Part shown: piece after piece, positions 47,101 through 57,082 of the stretch
Layout of the letters: each line of letters opens with the position of its first letter
Numbering within the stretch: position 1 is the stretch's first letter
From: Psococerastis gibbosa
Taxonomy: Eukaryota > Arthropoda > Insecta > Psocodea > Psocidae
Length of the DNA: 64,000 nt
Assembly (NCBI GenBank): GCA_963971405.1
Contig: OZ020488.1
Location: forward strand, 1,550,001-1,614,000
Reading direction: 5' to 3'
Position numbers and translations under genes: made by a program
The notes under the pieces: generated by a model
What the model was told of the DNA's origin: nothing
Databases searched by the model: none
What the model saw: only the letters and a program-made list of their open reading frames with translations

Positions 47101-50100
47101 GACTCTATCGACTCTAACTACTCTATCCATAGTCTCCAAACTCTCTCTCTGGACTCTCTAAAACTACTCTCGTTCTTCGAACCCAAGGTTCGTGATTTAT
47201 ACATTATGGCTAAGGACATACGTGACGACCGATATAACATTTACACAACAGAGGTTTGCCGTCTGTCCTCAGCCCTGAGCCTAGGCCAAGAAGAGCGTCT
47301 GCTCTTGTGTTAGGCCTGGGGCGTAACAGAGACTTATTAATGATGTCTGCAACCACGTCATGCACTTGCATTATGCAAAACGAGGTCGGTGGAATAGCCG
47401 CCTATTTCAAATTGTCAATATCACTTTTACCAGTATGTGAGTGAATGGTGTGTGTAGTTGTACGAATTTATAAATTGGAATGCGACCAAGACTTGTTATA
47501 ACAAGTTTTTCTAAAACTCTAAGTTTTTGTTATTTTTTGTTTATTAAAATGAAATACCACGGAGTCACGAGTAATCTAATTATTTATCTCAGGATGTGGT
47601 CGAACCATATCACCGAGTCATATCCCTACTAATTAAAAATTGACATACCTTGCTACTAGACACCAGAGGTCGGCCGCAAGCGTTGCCCGCCACGGATCGC
47701 AGGTTAACACATTCCTTAGCAGCGTCTGCTCAGCCTGGGGGAACTCCTGCTGTCGTGCAGTTAGGATGAACACAGCAGTGCCCTTGAGTAATACCTCGTA
47801 GAGGTCTGCCTCCTCCAGTCGCTGGCCAATGGCCGTGGACCCCGGGGGTCGCAAACGGCCGCATATCATGCCATTGTGACCTGATGATCAATCAAGCATA
47901 ATTAACCCTTCCTTCACCTACATCACTGCTAACTCTCATCTCATCTAAGCATGTGCTTGCTCATTCTGACAGTATCAGCTCGAGACCACTCACCACAGCA
48001 ACAGGGTACACAATGCTACTGCTCCCGCCGTCTATATAGAAGCGGCCATAATGCACTGCCTCGCACAAGCCGACTTTACAAGAGTGGGAGAAATATCGGG
48101 CCGTGAAACCCGGCGGGCCGATATCGACTTTCACATTCCCCGAACCCGAAGACATGACACCGACAATTTCATTCTAATAAAAAGGGAAGGTTGCTGTTCA
48201 ACCAGTTACCGGACCACATTAAGAGATTGCGTTCGGAGGCTAGGGAGTTCAGGCGAATATTACACACTTTCCTGGTGGAGGGTGTGTTTTATTCGCTAGA
48301 TGAGTTTTTGAGGAATGCGTAAAATAATTTGGGCCAATATTGTTTCTTACAATGGACTAATTTTATCTCGTTTTGTAAATTTTTATTTTTATTGTTGTTA
48401 GTTATTTAAGTTAAATGTTAGATTTTAAGTGTTTTTAGTTTGGGTGCAAAGTAGCAGGCCTCCTCGTGGTGCACCCTGGGTAATGCTAAATCTGCTACAG
48501 CGATCGTCGAACCGAGCCTCCAATCATATGATCGCCACAAGAAAAAAGAAAAACGGTCCTTCTAAGGACCCAAATGGAAACGACGACATCCGCATTGTCT
48601 TTTGGAATGCGGGTGGGTTGAGTACCCCAAAATTCACAGAGTTTCAAACTCTTTTATCAAAATTCGACGCCGACATTTTTATCATTGTCGAAGCTGGTGC
48701 TTCTACAGAATCACCCGATTCTTATGAATTGACTAATTTCTCAAATTATATTTCAAAACGCGCTAGACAAGTCGCCTCGGGAATTATTGTTGGAGTTAAC
48801 AACAGAGTGCCCAGCCAATACACAATCTTGCATGAGATGAACATCAACGATAAATTGGAAGCTGTGGGCATAGATATATGGCCGAACGGCGTACATTTCA
48901 AAATCATCGGCCTTTACAACCCCCCAAACAATATCCCAAACGTAGACGCAATTACTGATTTAACTCGACACCAAAACAGCATCGTTATAGGCGACTTCAA
49001 CGCTCATTCGACGCGCTGGGGTTACAGCTCAATCAACGGAGCCGGAAAACGCATAGAAAATCTGCTCGATACAACAAACTTGACTGGCGTTCCGTCTAAA
49101 CCGACCTTCCTCTCCTTCTCCGGACATTCCAGCACCCCCGACCTCGCACTGGTGAACGCCAGCCTGATGGCTAGAACTGAGCTCACACTCGCCGATGCAA
49201 TGGACGGATGGGGGCACCGATCCTTGTGCCTCAACATCAAAAGTAAAAACCACCAACCAAAAAGACCTATGCTCACGCGATGGAATTTCAAGAAAGCGAA
49301 CTGGAACAAATTTGCTGAAAAGTCTGATGCAGTGATAACAGAAAACCTTGTAGACGACAATCCAGACAAATCCACCGAACGCTTTGTCAAAGGAATCCTA
49401 ATTGCTGCTGAGGCAAGTATCCCGAGGGGGCAGGTGAAACAATTTAAACCATTTTGGACCAAAGCCCTTAACAAGTTGAAATCCAACAGAAATAAAGCGA
49501 GACGCAAAGCTGAACTTTCAAAAAGCCTGCAAGACTGTGTTGAACTGAGAAAACAGCAATCCTGCCTCAAGCGCGGCATCATACAATCGAAGAGGGATTC
49601 CTATAGAAATTTTGTGTCAAAGTTGGATTTTCGCAAAGATGGGATCAAAGCTCACAGATACATATCGAGCCTCAATAACGAAAAATCAAACCAGCATTGG
49701 GAACCAATTCTCTCAAGAGGAGGCAAGAAGCTCACCAAGCCTGAACAAATAGCCAACGCTTTTTGCAAACACTACGCCACTGTCAGCAGACTCCATGTCA
49801 CATCAGAAGAAAGGAAGGCTGCCCAAGCTAACCTAGCTCCTAGAGAGTCACACCCCACCTTCGACGCGCCCCTCACCAGCGACGAACTTGAATTGGCTAT
49901 TGCATCCCTGAAAAAGGGAAAGTCTGCAGGACCTGACAAAATATTCCCAGACTTCATCCGCCATCTTGGAGCCTCTGCCAAGCGAACTTTTTTGAAGCTT
50001 ATCAACCTCACATGGAATAGAAGAGTTCCCCAGCAGTGGAGAAAAGCTGAAATTATACCTCTTTTAAAAAAGGGGAAACAAGCAAACCAACTGAGCAGCT

Positions 50101-53100
50101 ATCGTCCTATATCACTCACCAGCGTGTGCTGTAAGGTTGCCGTAAAAATGGTAGAACGCAGACTGCGTGAATTTTTGGAATCCAACGAGGCTATAAGCGA
50201 TTGTCAGGCTGGCTTTCGAAAACATAGGTCTACAATTGATCAAATCGTGAAACTTACGCAAGCAGTCAAAGATGGCTTCCACCACAAGCAATCCACGTTA
50301 GCTGTGTGTGTTGATTTTAAAGCTGCATATGACAAAATATGGCGGCTCATGCTTATGAATAAACTCCGCCGAGAGGGTGTACGAGGCAAGATGCTTGAAT
50401 GGATCAAAAGCTTTCTGTCCCAGCGCTTTATACGTTGTAAATTCCAAAATAGAATCTCCAAGTACAGACAGCAGAGACAAGGTCTAGCGCAAGGCGCAGT
50501 TCTTAGCTGTTTGCTTTTTAACGTCATGATTAATGATCTCAAAATGGCCATCGATAAAATTCCTGGAATACAATGCCTTTTCTTCGCTGATGATGTGGTT
50601 ATATGGGCAACCGGCACGGACATCAAACGTCTCCAGGAAGCTATCAACTCAGCCCTCAAAGAACTAGAAAAATGGTCGAAACAAAACAAAATGGAAGTCA
50701 GCACGGAGAAAACAACCGCACAATTCTTTACCTTGTCAACAAAAGCAAACAGATTCAACGTAAAATACAAGGGGGTGAACCTTCAACAAACATCACTCTC
50801 CAAATATCTTGGCGTGACCTTGGACTCGAGACTCTCATACAACAGTCACATAACATCTACTGCTGAAAAGGCACAGAAACGTAATAACCTTTTGAAGCGG
50901 CTGACAACAACGAAATGGGGGGCAACGCAGGATGTCTTGAGTACAGCTTATAAGACCTACGTACGCCCAGTCATGGAATATGCAAGTGAAGTTGTGTCGC
51001 TGTCATCTGATACCAGTTTAACTAAGTACGACGTTGTACAGAATAACGCCCTACGAACCATTACTGGGGGTGCCACGTCCTGCCCTATTGCGGCAATGCA
51101 ACTGCAAACCAGTCTAGAACCGCTTGAAGCCAGAAGGGACAAATGCACTCTTAAATTTTGGGAGAGAGCTAAGAGAGTCGATGGAAAACATTGGGGTAAC
51201 TACAAAGCGGCAACTCAGAGACTGAAAACCCAAATCACCCCCCTAGACCACGCTGAAGCTCTTCATAGGAAATACCAGATTCCTGTAGCCAGACCTGCAC
51301 CCCTGCAAAACTATGCCACGGTCGTCTCAGCCTTACCAAAAGTTAATTTGTGGCTAACGAATCTCTCTACTAATAAACAAGCGACAAGCGCCATCGAACT
51401 AAAAAAAAGTGGCATCGAAACAATCCACGAACTCTACCCATCTCAAGACTGGCTGCATGTCTACACTGACGGATCCTACATTCCCGAAACAAATGCTGCT
51501 GGTGCTGGATCCTTCTGCAAGTTCTTCCAGTTAAGTTCTGCCGTAGGAAAAAACGCAAGGAACTTTGATGGCGAAATGTGTGCAATCATCGAAGCGGCTA
51601 AGAAGATACAAACCCTCGACGTGACACCAAACAAGGTCGTGTTCCTAATAGACTCTCAGGCTGCCATTCGATCCCTCAGTAGCAACAACAGCACGGACTG
51701 CCATCGCACTATTCTCTGCCGCAACACCATAGCTAACCTGATCAATGCGGGATGGGATGTTCGACTTCAATGGGTCCCAAGCCACGTCGGCCTCGATGGC
51801 AATGAAAAGGCAGATGAAATGGCAAAAAAAGGAGCAGAATCCGAGCAACCTGAGATCCACCAAACCCTCCAGGCGGCAAGGAATCAAATTGACACAATTG
51901 TCTCAAAACATTCAAAAAACATCCTCAAGAACCTAAGCACTGGAAAAGTATGGGGAAAGCTTGCGACTCCAGGCCACATCCCAGCTAACCTCGAGAGAAG
52001 TGAAGCAGTCGCCCGGTTCCGTCTCGAGACTGGCCACGACTACCTGCAGGCACACCTCTGCCGGTTCTTTCGTCGGGGTGACTCAGATGTGTGTCCCCTC
52101 TGCTCCTCCGGGACCATGGTCGCAAGTCACCTACACACCTGCTCCAGACTCAAGCATCTACCTGCTGATCTAACAAAGAGATACTGGGAGGCTCGGCGTC
52201 AAATGGCTCTACTGCCACAGACGGGCGTTGGCTAAACTAAACTAACTAGTTTAGTTATAATTGTATTGTATTGCATTGTTTTGTGTGTTTCAATATAATT
52301 ATTCATTCATTCACTCTGATGACCTGTCGTTGCATTCAAAGTTCCCATAGTAAGCTTATAGACTAGCTAGCGCATACATTGTCAAGAAGTTACAAGCCAT
52401 CGTTTGGGATCAACTAATTTCATAGCCCAATAAAAAAACGGACAATGTAATCAATCAGGTTGTAATTGTAGGAGCTGTATAAGGAGCCTATAATATCAGC
52501 CGAGACCACCAAGTCAACATGGCTGGGACACGTAGTACATGGAAACACCAACAATACCATGGTTGGACCATGTCAGGGAACAACCAATAGGCCCAGGGTC
52601 CTGTAATTTGCATGAGGGCATTGGACAGTACGAACGGGCACAAAGTAACCTCTACAAATCACTAACTTCTTCCTATAAACAAAGTTAAAAACAAATGCAT
52701 GACAATACTCAACAGAACTGAAGTTGCAAGGACACCCCCTCGCCAAGAAAGGGGAAAACGCGGGTTGAATCTCACCCTGATTTAAATTTCCAAGCTTTCA
52801 CGCCATTTCCCATCATAATAATTAGATAACTAGGGTAGCATTACTTACAGGCACTTAATGATGTAAAAGCCCACTCCAGTAGATTCAAGTCAGCGGCCAA
52901 ATACGTCTCCCTGGTTAATTCCGAATTATGCATTTTCTTCATTAAAGACAGAAGTAACATCAGTGTCCCATATGGATTTTCAGCAACAGATTTAACGAGA
53001 CTCAGACGGAGAATATCGAGAAAAACGCGCTCACAATAGATCTGATTCAGCAATGGATCGGCACCTATTACCAGTAACTTATGGATTTCAGCTACTAGGT

Positions 53101-55008
53101 TTGGAGGTATCCCTTCTGAAGTCAGGTACGATGGTGTGCACCTATAAATTCAGTTAATTCATCTGTTAACCTCCCTCTTCTTAATGTACGTACTCCAATG
53201 CCGCCTGCTCACCGAGAGGGGGGGGGTGTCCCCTTGGAACTATTTCTTTTAGGGAAGTCGGGTGTCGATCGGTTACCAACCTAAAGCTATCCCCCGGTTT
53301 CGTGCCACATCGGTTATTGTTTCTTCCATTGTCATGGGACGTCTTTCTTCCTCAACTGTCAACCTTTCTTCCCCCCTTCTGTTTATCTATTCAACTTTTG
53401 CTTAACAAACCCCTTACTCCTGTTAAGTGAAGTTTACCTGAAGGGCTGATGTTTTGCACCAGAATTTAAGTCGTTTGCTATCGAGCTTCGCAAGTATTCT
53501 CTTTAGGCCCGATACACACGGAAGAATCGGCACGCGCGAGTCACGGACGATCTTTTTTTCATAGTAGCAAATGGGTAGTTGAAAAACCACAGAGTCAACT
53601 TCAGACGATTTCTGAGTCTGGCATGTGTCGACTGCATATCGGTGTAGGGTTTTCCTCTCGGCACGCCCAGAACAAGCGTCAGCGTTAACAGCCTTCTTAA
53701 GTTGATTATGGTTTTCCAACTACCCATTTCTTGTTCATTTGCTACAATGACAAAAAATGTGACCAGCGCGTGACCATTGTGCATGTGCACCGGGACATGC
53801 CGCAGTTTCGCTTGCGGAAGGAGTCTTGCATATGAAATGCATATAACTCTATAATTACAAAGGCTTCCACGGTCGGAGTTACGTGACGAATCAGTAGAAT
53901 CTGGGATGATAGGCCGTGGTCTTTCTGAAAGCGTACCTACTTCCAAACATTTCGGAAGTACCCTTTCAGAACGACCATGGCCTATCATCCCGGATTCTAC
54001 TGATTCGTCGCATACAACTCTGTTTAAAAATTGCAAGGCTTACCGATAGAGAAGAAACAGCAGTTCAACAACATCATTTAATTCTTCAGCAAAATGTTGT
54101 GACAAATATCCACAAATCTTCACAAGTATTTTCAATAGGAAGCTGCTTATTTTCAAAGAAACCATAAGGGTCTTCATGACATTAACATCAGCAGTGAGAT
54201 ACTTTTCAAACGTCTGAAATATCATCTGGGACAATGCTTGCACTATTAATTTTGAATCCACGTGCAAAACGACGTATTCCTTGTAATTTTCAATAAAATA
54301 TAAGAATAGTTTCCAGCATTCTGCTAACATTTTTACGTCTTCTTTTAGGCAATTCACGCTCAATATCGACAGTTTCTGAATAACTTCCGCAAGAATGGTA
54401 CAGTCGTCATCGTGAACTGTTTCAAATTTCATGTGATTTGTCAATAAAGTAGCAAATTTGTTAAAAAACTTGCAAGTTACCGTATGCAGTTCTTCTAATT
54501 TATTTTTCACATCATTTGTCATATCACCATAAAGCATCTCACCGCGGCGATAGTGGCTTAATGATTCTTCGAGCATACTAAAGCTACTTTTTACAAAACT
54601 TATAACATAATTTATATTAATGCTGTTATTGGCAGTTAAGTGGTCACAACATCGCAGAAAATTCTCCATAAGTGTCACAGTAATTGACAATAATCCAGAA
54701 CAAGCTTCGACGGAGTTACATTGGGTCTGGGAGAGACCTTTCAAGTTTTGCATACTTTCGATGCCTGCCAGAGTGTTTGTAAAGGTTACTTCTGCAATTT
54801 GACATACCTTTTGGAACAGTTTTTCTTCTACATCGCATAGTGGAAGACATGGTACAACATTTTCTAAAGCCAACTTGACGCATAGAAGTACTTCCTCTTC
54901 GTCCCCAGTTATATTTCTTTCTAATACCGACAATACTTGTTCAATATCACTGCGCACTTGACTCTCAGACCAATTCGCGACCATTCTAATGTCTAGTTGC
55001 GATCCCAT
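44199..55008 (-). CDS. FIRRM: FIRRM (C1orf112, FIGNL1-interacting regulator)
   Basis: Eight exons on the minus strand: 55008-54044, 53498-53438, 53116-52849, 47880-47649, 46462-46156, 45424-45228, 45021-44882, 44809-44199. These boundaries keep phase throughout and give 926 residues (human 853). Donors of exon 6 and acceptors of exons 2 and 8 were chosen by phase and are less certain. The protein is all-helical, as in the DUF4487 family. Similarity to the human protein is seen around CDPWRATLAADLWCLVARY, LPVLTNLWALN, LLSDPATLVQETTLKSFSDF and the C-terminal SEICELLQK. FIRRM binds FIGNL1 and limits RAD51 in homologous recombination. Two long introns hold an antisense LINE and a solo LTR. Confidence 0.8.
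46627..47402. mobile_element. Hairpin MITE split by a solo LTR, TSD TAT
   Basis: Left arm GGCGGCTATTCCACCGACC then TCGTTTTGCATAATGCAAG. The right arm is the exact complement, ending GGTCGGTGGAATAGCCGCC, flanked by TAT on both sides. The loop (ATTAATAAGTCTCTGTCATA, ATAAATTAAGTTATAATATG) resembles the copy at 33474. An LTR is inserted at the loop end (46777-47328). It lies in FIRRM intron 4. Confidence 0.82.
46777..47328. mobile_element. Solo LTR, TG...CA, TSD GAGAC
   Basis: This 552-bp sequence begins TGTCACACTCCG and ends GGGGCGTAACA, with short terminal inverted TGTYAC. It is flanked by a perfect 5-bp duplication GAGAC (46772-46776, 47329-47333). Size, TG/CA ends and 5-bp target site fit a Gypsy- or Bel-type LTR left by recombination. 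No internal region and no second LTR occur in the window. It contains TATATATAAG near 46852 and a G run near 46977. Confidence 0.85.
47985..52318 (+). mobile_element. Non-LTR retrotransposon (LINE) with RNase H
   Basis: Contains one long ORF (48483-52235) preceded by about 450 bp of leader. After the stop is a short 3' UTR ending in a (ATTC)n tail at about 52302-52315. It is inserted antisense in FIRRM intron 3. The 5' boundary is estimated from the end of intron-like sequence, and no clear target duplication was found. No ORF1 precedes the pol ORF, so the copy may be 5'-truncated or of a one-ORF type. Confidence 0.75.
48483..52235 (+). CDS. LINE pol: endonuclease, reverse transcriptase, RNase H
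   Basis: An uninterrupted frame of 1250 residues from the first ATG (48483). The frame is open from 48429 with a GTG. The apurinic endonuclease comes first (IRIVFWNAGGL, IIGLYNPPNN, VIGDFNAHSTRWG, STPDLALV). RT lies about residues 460-760 (SAGPDKIFPDFI, YRPISLTSVCCKVAVKMVE, AVCVDFKAAYDKIW, LAQGAVLSCLLFNVMIND, FFADDVVIW). RNase H I lies near the C-terminus (HVYTDGSY, GEMCAIIEAAKKI, VVFLIDSQAAI, WVPSHVGLDGNEKADEMA). A final CxxC-H-C knuckle (CPLCSSGTMVASHLHTC) follows. The domain set fits the I/Jockey group. All catalytic motifs are intact, so the copy may be recent. Minus-strand ORFs across it are shadows. Confidence 0.93.
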   Translation: MLNLLQRSSNRASNHMIATRKKKNGPSKDPNGNDDIRIVFWNAGGLSTPKFTEFQTLLSKFDADIFIIVEAGASTESPDSYELTNFSNYISKRARQVASGIIVGVNNRVPSQYTILHEMNINDKLEAVGIDIWPNGVHFKIIGLYNPPNNIPNVDAITDLTRHQNSIVIGDFNAHSTRWGYSSINGAGKRIENLLDTTNLTGVPSKPTFLSFSGHSSTPDLALVNASLMARTELTLADAMDGWGHRSLCLNIKSKNHQPKRPMLTRWNFKKANWNKFAEKSDAVITENLVDDNPDKSTERFVKGILIAAEASIPRGQVKQFKPFWTKALNKLKSNRNKARRKAELSKSLQDCVELRKQQSCLKRGIIQSKRDSYRNFVSKLDFRKDGIKAHRYISSLNNEKSNQHWEPILSRGGKKLTKPEQIANAFCKHYATVSRLHVTSEERKAAQANLAPRESHPTFDAPLTSDELELAIASLKKGKSAGPDKIFPDFIRHLGASAKRTFLKLINLTWNRRVPQQWRKAEIIPLLKKGKQANQLSSYRPISLTSVCCKVAVKMVERRLREFLESNEAISDCQAGFRKHRSTIDQIVKLTQAVKDGFHHKQSTLAVCVDFKAAYDKIWRLMLMNKLRREGVRGKMLEWIKSFLSQRFIRCKFQNRISKYRQQRQGLAQGAVLSCLLFNVMINDLKMAIDKIPGIQCLFFADDVVIWATGTDIKRLQEAINSALKELEKWSKQNKMEVSTEKTTAQFFTLSTKANRFNVKYKGVNLQQTSLSKYLGVTLDSRLSYNSHITSTAEKAQKRNNLLKRLTTTKWGATQDVLSTAYKTYVRPVMEYASEVVSLSSDTSLTKYDVVQNNALRTITGGATSCPIAAMQLQTSLEPLEARRDKCTLKFWERAKRVDGKHWGNYKAATQRLKTQITPLDHAEALHRKYQIPVARPAPLQNYATVVSALPKVNLWLTNLSTNKQATSAIELKKSGIETIHELYPSQDWLHVYTDGSYIPETNAAGAGSFCKFFQLSSAVGKNARNFDGEMCAIIEAAKKIQTLDVTPNKVVFLIDSQAAIRSLSSNNSTDCHRTILCRNTIANLINAGWDVRLQWVPSHVGLDGNEKADEMAKKGAESEQPEIHQTLQAARNQIDTIVSKHSKNILKNLSTGKVWGKLATPGHIPANLERSEAVARFRLETGHDYLQAHLCRFFRRGDSDVCPLCSSGTMVASHLHTCSRLKHLPADLTKRYWEARRQMALLPQTGVG
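53503..53800. repeat. Partial TIR/foldback element by FIRRM exon 2
   Basis: Begins GGCCCGATACACACGG, as in the element at 28013. It contains an internal inverted repeat: TAGCAAATGGGTAGTTGAAA (53566 onwards) and its complement near 53716-53747. The right terminus is not seen. It abuts the FIRRM exon 2 acceptor (53499-53500) within a few bases. Confidence 0.5.
53851..54009 (-). mobile_element. Penelope-like palindromic element, short copy, TSD 12 bp
   Basis: 159 bp flanked by GCATATAACTCT (53839-53850) and GCATACAACTCT (54010-54021). Inverted arms ATCAGTAGAATCTGGGATGA and complement. At its left it carries the complement of the family 3' end (CTTCCACGGTCGGAGTTACG). It ends 34 bp from the FIRRM exon 1 splice donor. 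The central hammerhead-like part of the 30370 copy is deleted. Confidence 0.72.
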
Positions 55009-55186
55009 GATTGATTGAATATGAATAACTAATTATTTAATAAATATAAAGCGCGCTTAAATTATTTGTTGGTACACAACTACACAAACACAGTTAGTTA
55101 CCATAGTCAAAAAAATAAATGGTTAGTTACTGTTAGTTAGGGCTCTATATATAATATATAGGTATATAGTACCTTACTGTTAGGGG

Positions 55187-55325
55187 GGTATTCCACATAC
55201 GTACAACGTCAATGAAAATTATGAAATTGATGGTGGCAGCAGACATTTTTACATACTAAAAATTCTGCTGCCACCATCAATTTCATAATTTTCATTGACG
55301 TTGTACGTATGTGGAATACCCCCCT
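55187..55325. mobile_element. Hairpin MITE, almost perfect palindrome, TSD TTA
   Basis: Arms begin GGGGGGTATTCCACATACG. About 60 bases match exactly between arms, including AATTATGAAATTGATGGTGG. The loop is a short ACATTTTTACATACTAAAAA. Flanked by TTA on both sides. It lies upstream of FIRRM and abuts the next copy. Confidence 0.88.
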
Positions 55326-55492
55326 TAGGTGCCCATTCCACATACGTACAACGTCAACGAAAAATTGAAAAATGACGTCAAAATGACGTAAATTGACGTG
55401 GTAGCAGAATTTTTAGTATGTCTTTAATGTCTGCTAAAACGTCATTTTTCAATTTTTCGTTGACGTTGTACGTATATGGAATACCCCCCTTA
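55326..55492. mobile_element. Second hairpin MITE sharing its TTA with the first
   Basis: Starts directly after the TTA of the preceding copy (GGTGCCCATTCCACATACG) and ends GGAATACCCCCC before TTA. The core ACGTGGTAGCAGAATTTTTA and TCTTTAATGTCTGC is present. The outer 30 bases equal the neighbour's, then the stem changes to CAACGAAAAATTGAAAAATG, mirrored in both arms. Confidence 0.87.
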
Positions 55493-55881
55493 GTAGCATT
55501 GATATGCATGATGGATAGCCACCACGGGACCTAGCACCCGCTGAACAAATGTCTTCACGTTTGGTCACGTGACAAAAAGGGTTATTATGGCAAGAAGTGG
55601 TTGACGCCATTGCGTTCAACGCGATTTAGACGTATTTCATTGCCTGTTATTTAATATATTTACCCATTTATTGAGTTTTTCTTTGGTTTGACATAATGGT
55701 CATATCTTGTTCTGCTTATAAATGCACTAATAGGTTCAAGATATGTCGAGAAACGGGCGAAAATATTACTTTTCACTAGTAAGTGTTCCCATGGTTTGGT
55801 CATTAGTTGAGGCAACATTTATGGGTTTATTTCAGTTTTCTTAATCATTGTGTTAACTAATCGCACACTTTCAATTGTCCT

Positions 55882-56206
55882 CAAGGCCGTAGCCAAGGGG
55901 GGTTCCTTGGGGGCGGAGGGGGCGGTCGCCCCCCCCCCCCCCCCCCCGAGAGAAATAGCATTATTCTAGTTAGAATGGACTTTTGAAGGAAATTAAGAGA
56001 AATTATTACTCAAGTAAGGGAAACGCGATATTTTTGGGCCACCGCCCCCCCCCCCCCCGAAAAATTTTTCTGAAACCGTCCTAGCCCCGAAATGAAATGG
56101 CTTGACACTAGATAGAATCGGATTTTGAGGGGAAACATAAAAACCACTATGTAATACCCAATGAAATGTTCCCCCCCCCCCCGAAAAAATCCTGGCTACG
56201 GCCTTG
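55882..56206. mobile_element. hAT-type MITE with C runs, 8-bp TSD
   Basis: Termini CAAGGCCGTAGCCA and its complement TGGCTACGGCCTTG are flanked by the perfect 8-bp duplication ATTGTCCT (55874-55881, 56207-56214). Three C runs of 9-17 bases lie inside. Non-coding, 325 bp. CA termini and an 8-bp target fit hAT. Confidence 0.85.
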
Positions 56207-56653
56207 ATTGTCCTGTATAATTTTAATACTAATTATTATTATTATTATTAATATTGTATCAACCACAATTCATTTTTTAGTTAGTCAAGTTTAAAATTCT
56301 TTTAGGAAGCTGAAAATTCCTGCAGCCTAAGTAGGCCTAGTCTTGCAGAACCTAAGTTTTGATAGTGAATAAAAATAGCGAAACACTACAAGGCAAATTT
56401 ACAGATGAAAAAAGTGTTTTTATATCCCATTTGGGCGAATTTCGATCGTGGCTTTCTTGCAAATCACACGTACTGCAAAATGTCTAGAAATTATTAGGCT
56501 TATTGATATTCACATCCCTAAATCAACAGCATTGGCCTACTACACTGCAATATTTTTTCATCGATGATAGCACACAGAATATTCACATCGTGTATGTGTA
56601 ATAAGTAGGCTATGAGATTTAAAAATTCGAATGCAGGTGTGGGTGGGGTGGAT

Positions 56654-56826
56654 CAGGGGACGGATCCAGCTCATGGGGGGGGGGGGGGGTAGCTGTGGGT
56701 CAAAATAGGAAAAACCTATGTAGTACCGATTAAATCAGAGCGTTATAAAAATTAACTTATAATAAAATAGATTTACTGATTTTTCTTTTTGGGGGGGGGG
56801 ATATCCGCCCCCTGTCTCCGTCCTTG
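56654..56826. mobile_element. hAT-type MITE, GGACGG family, 8-bp TSD
   Basis: 173 bp with inverted ends CAGGGGACGGATCC and GTCTCCGTCCTTG. Flanked by the perfect duplication GGGTGGAT (56646-56653, 56827-56834). G runs of 13 and 10 lie inside. A second copy is at 58616-58776. Confidence 0.8.
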
Positions 56827-57059
56827 GGGTGGATCCAGGGGGGTGGGAACCAGCCTCCCTGTATCCGTCCATGGGGTCTAGCCAGAGTGACTGCTTATTC
56901 TTTTTATATTCTGCTTATTCTAGTTGAAGTGTATAGTCAAGGACAGATGAAGGGGGGAGCTGCCCCCAAAATCTTATAAGCTAGCCTGTTGTAAGTTGCC
57001 TAACATATTACGTTATAATGTAGTGGATACTACATATGTTTATTATATTTTGAGCCAAA

Positions 57060-57082
57060 TTACCCCCCCCCCCCCCCCCCAA
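57060..57082. repeat. Poly-C run
   Basis: About 18 C beside GGGCTGGATCTACTCCTGG, probably the end of another C-run MITE whose partner end was not found. A G run of about 17 occurs at 57724-57741. Confidence 0.7.

Noticed and set aside
49022..51887. Minus-strand ORFs up to 186 codons inside 49022-51887
   Set aside because: Shadows of the LINE pol frame, which has all expected domains on the plus strand.
53117..53142. FIRRM exon 3 starting at 53142 after TTTATAG
   Set aside because: That start meets an in-frame stop. The acceptor ending at 53117 keeps phase with exon 2 and is free of stops.
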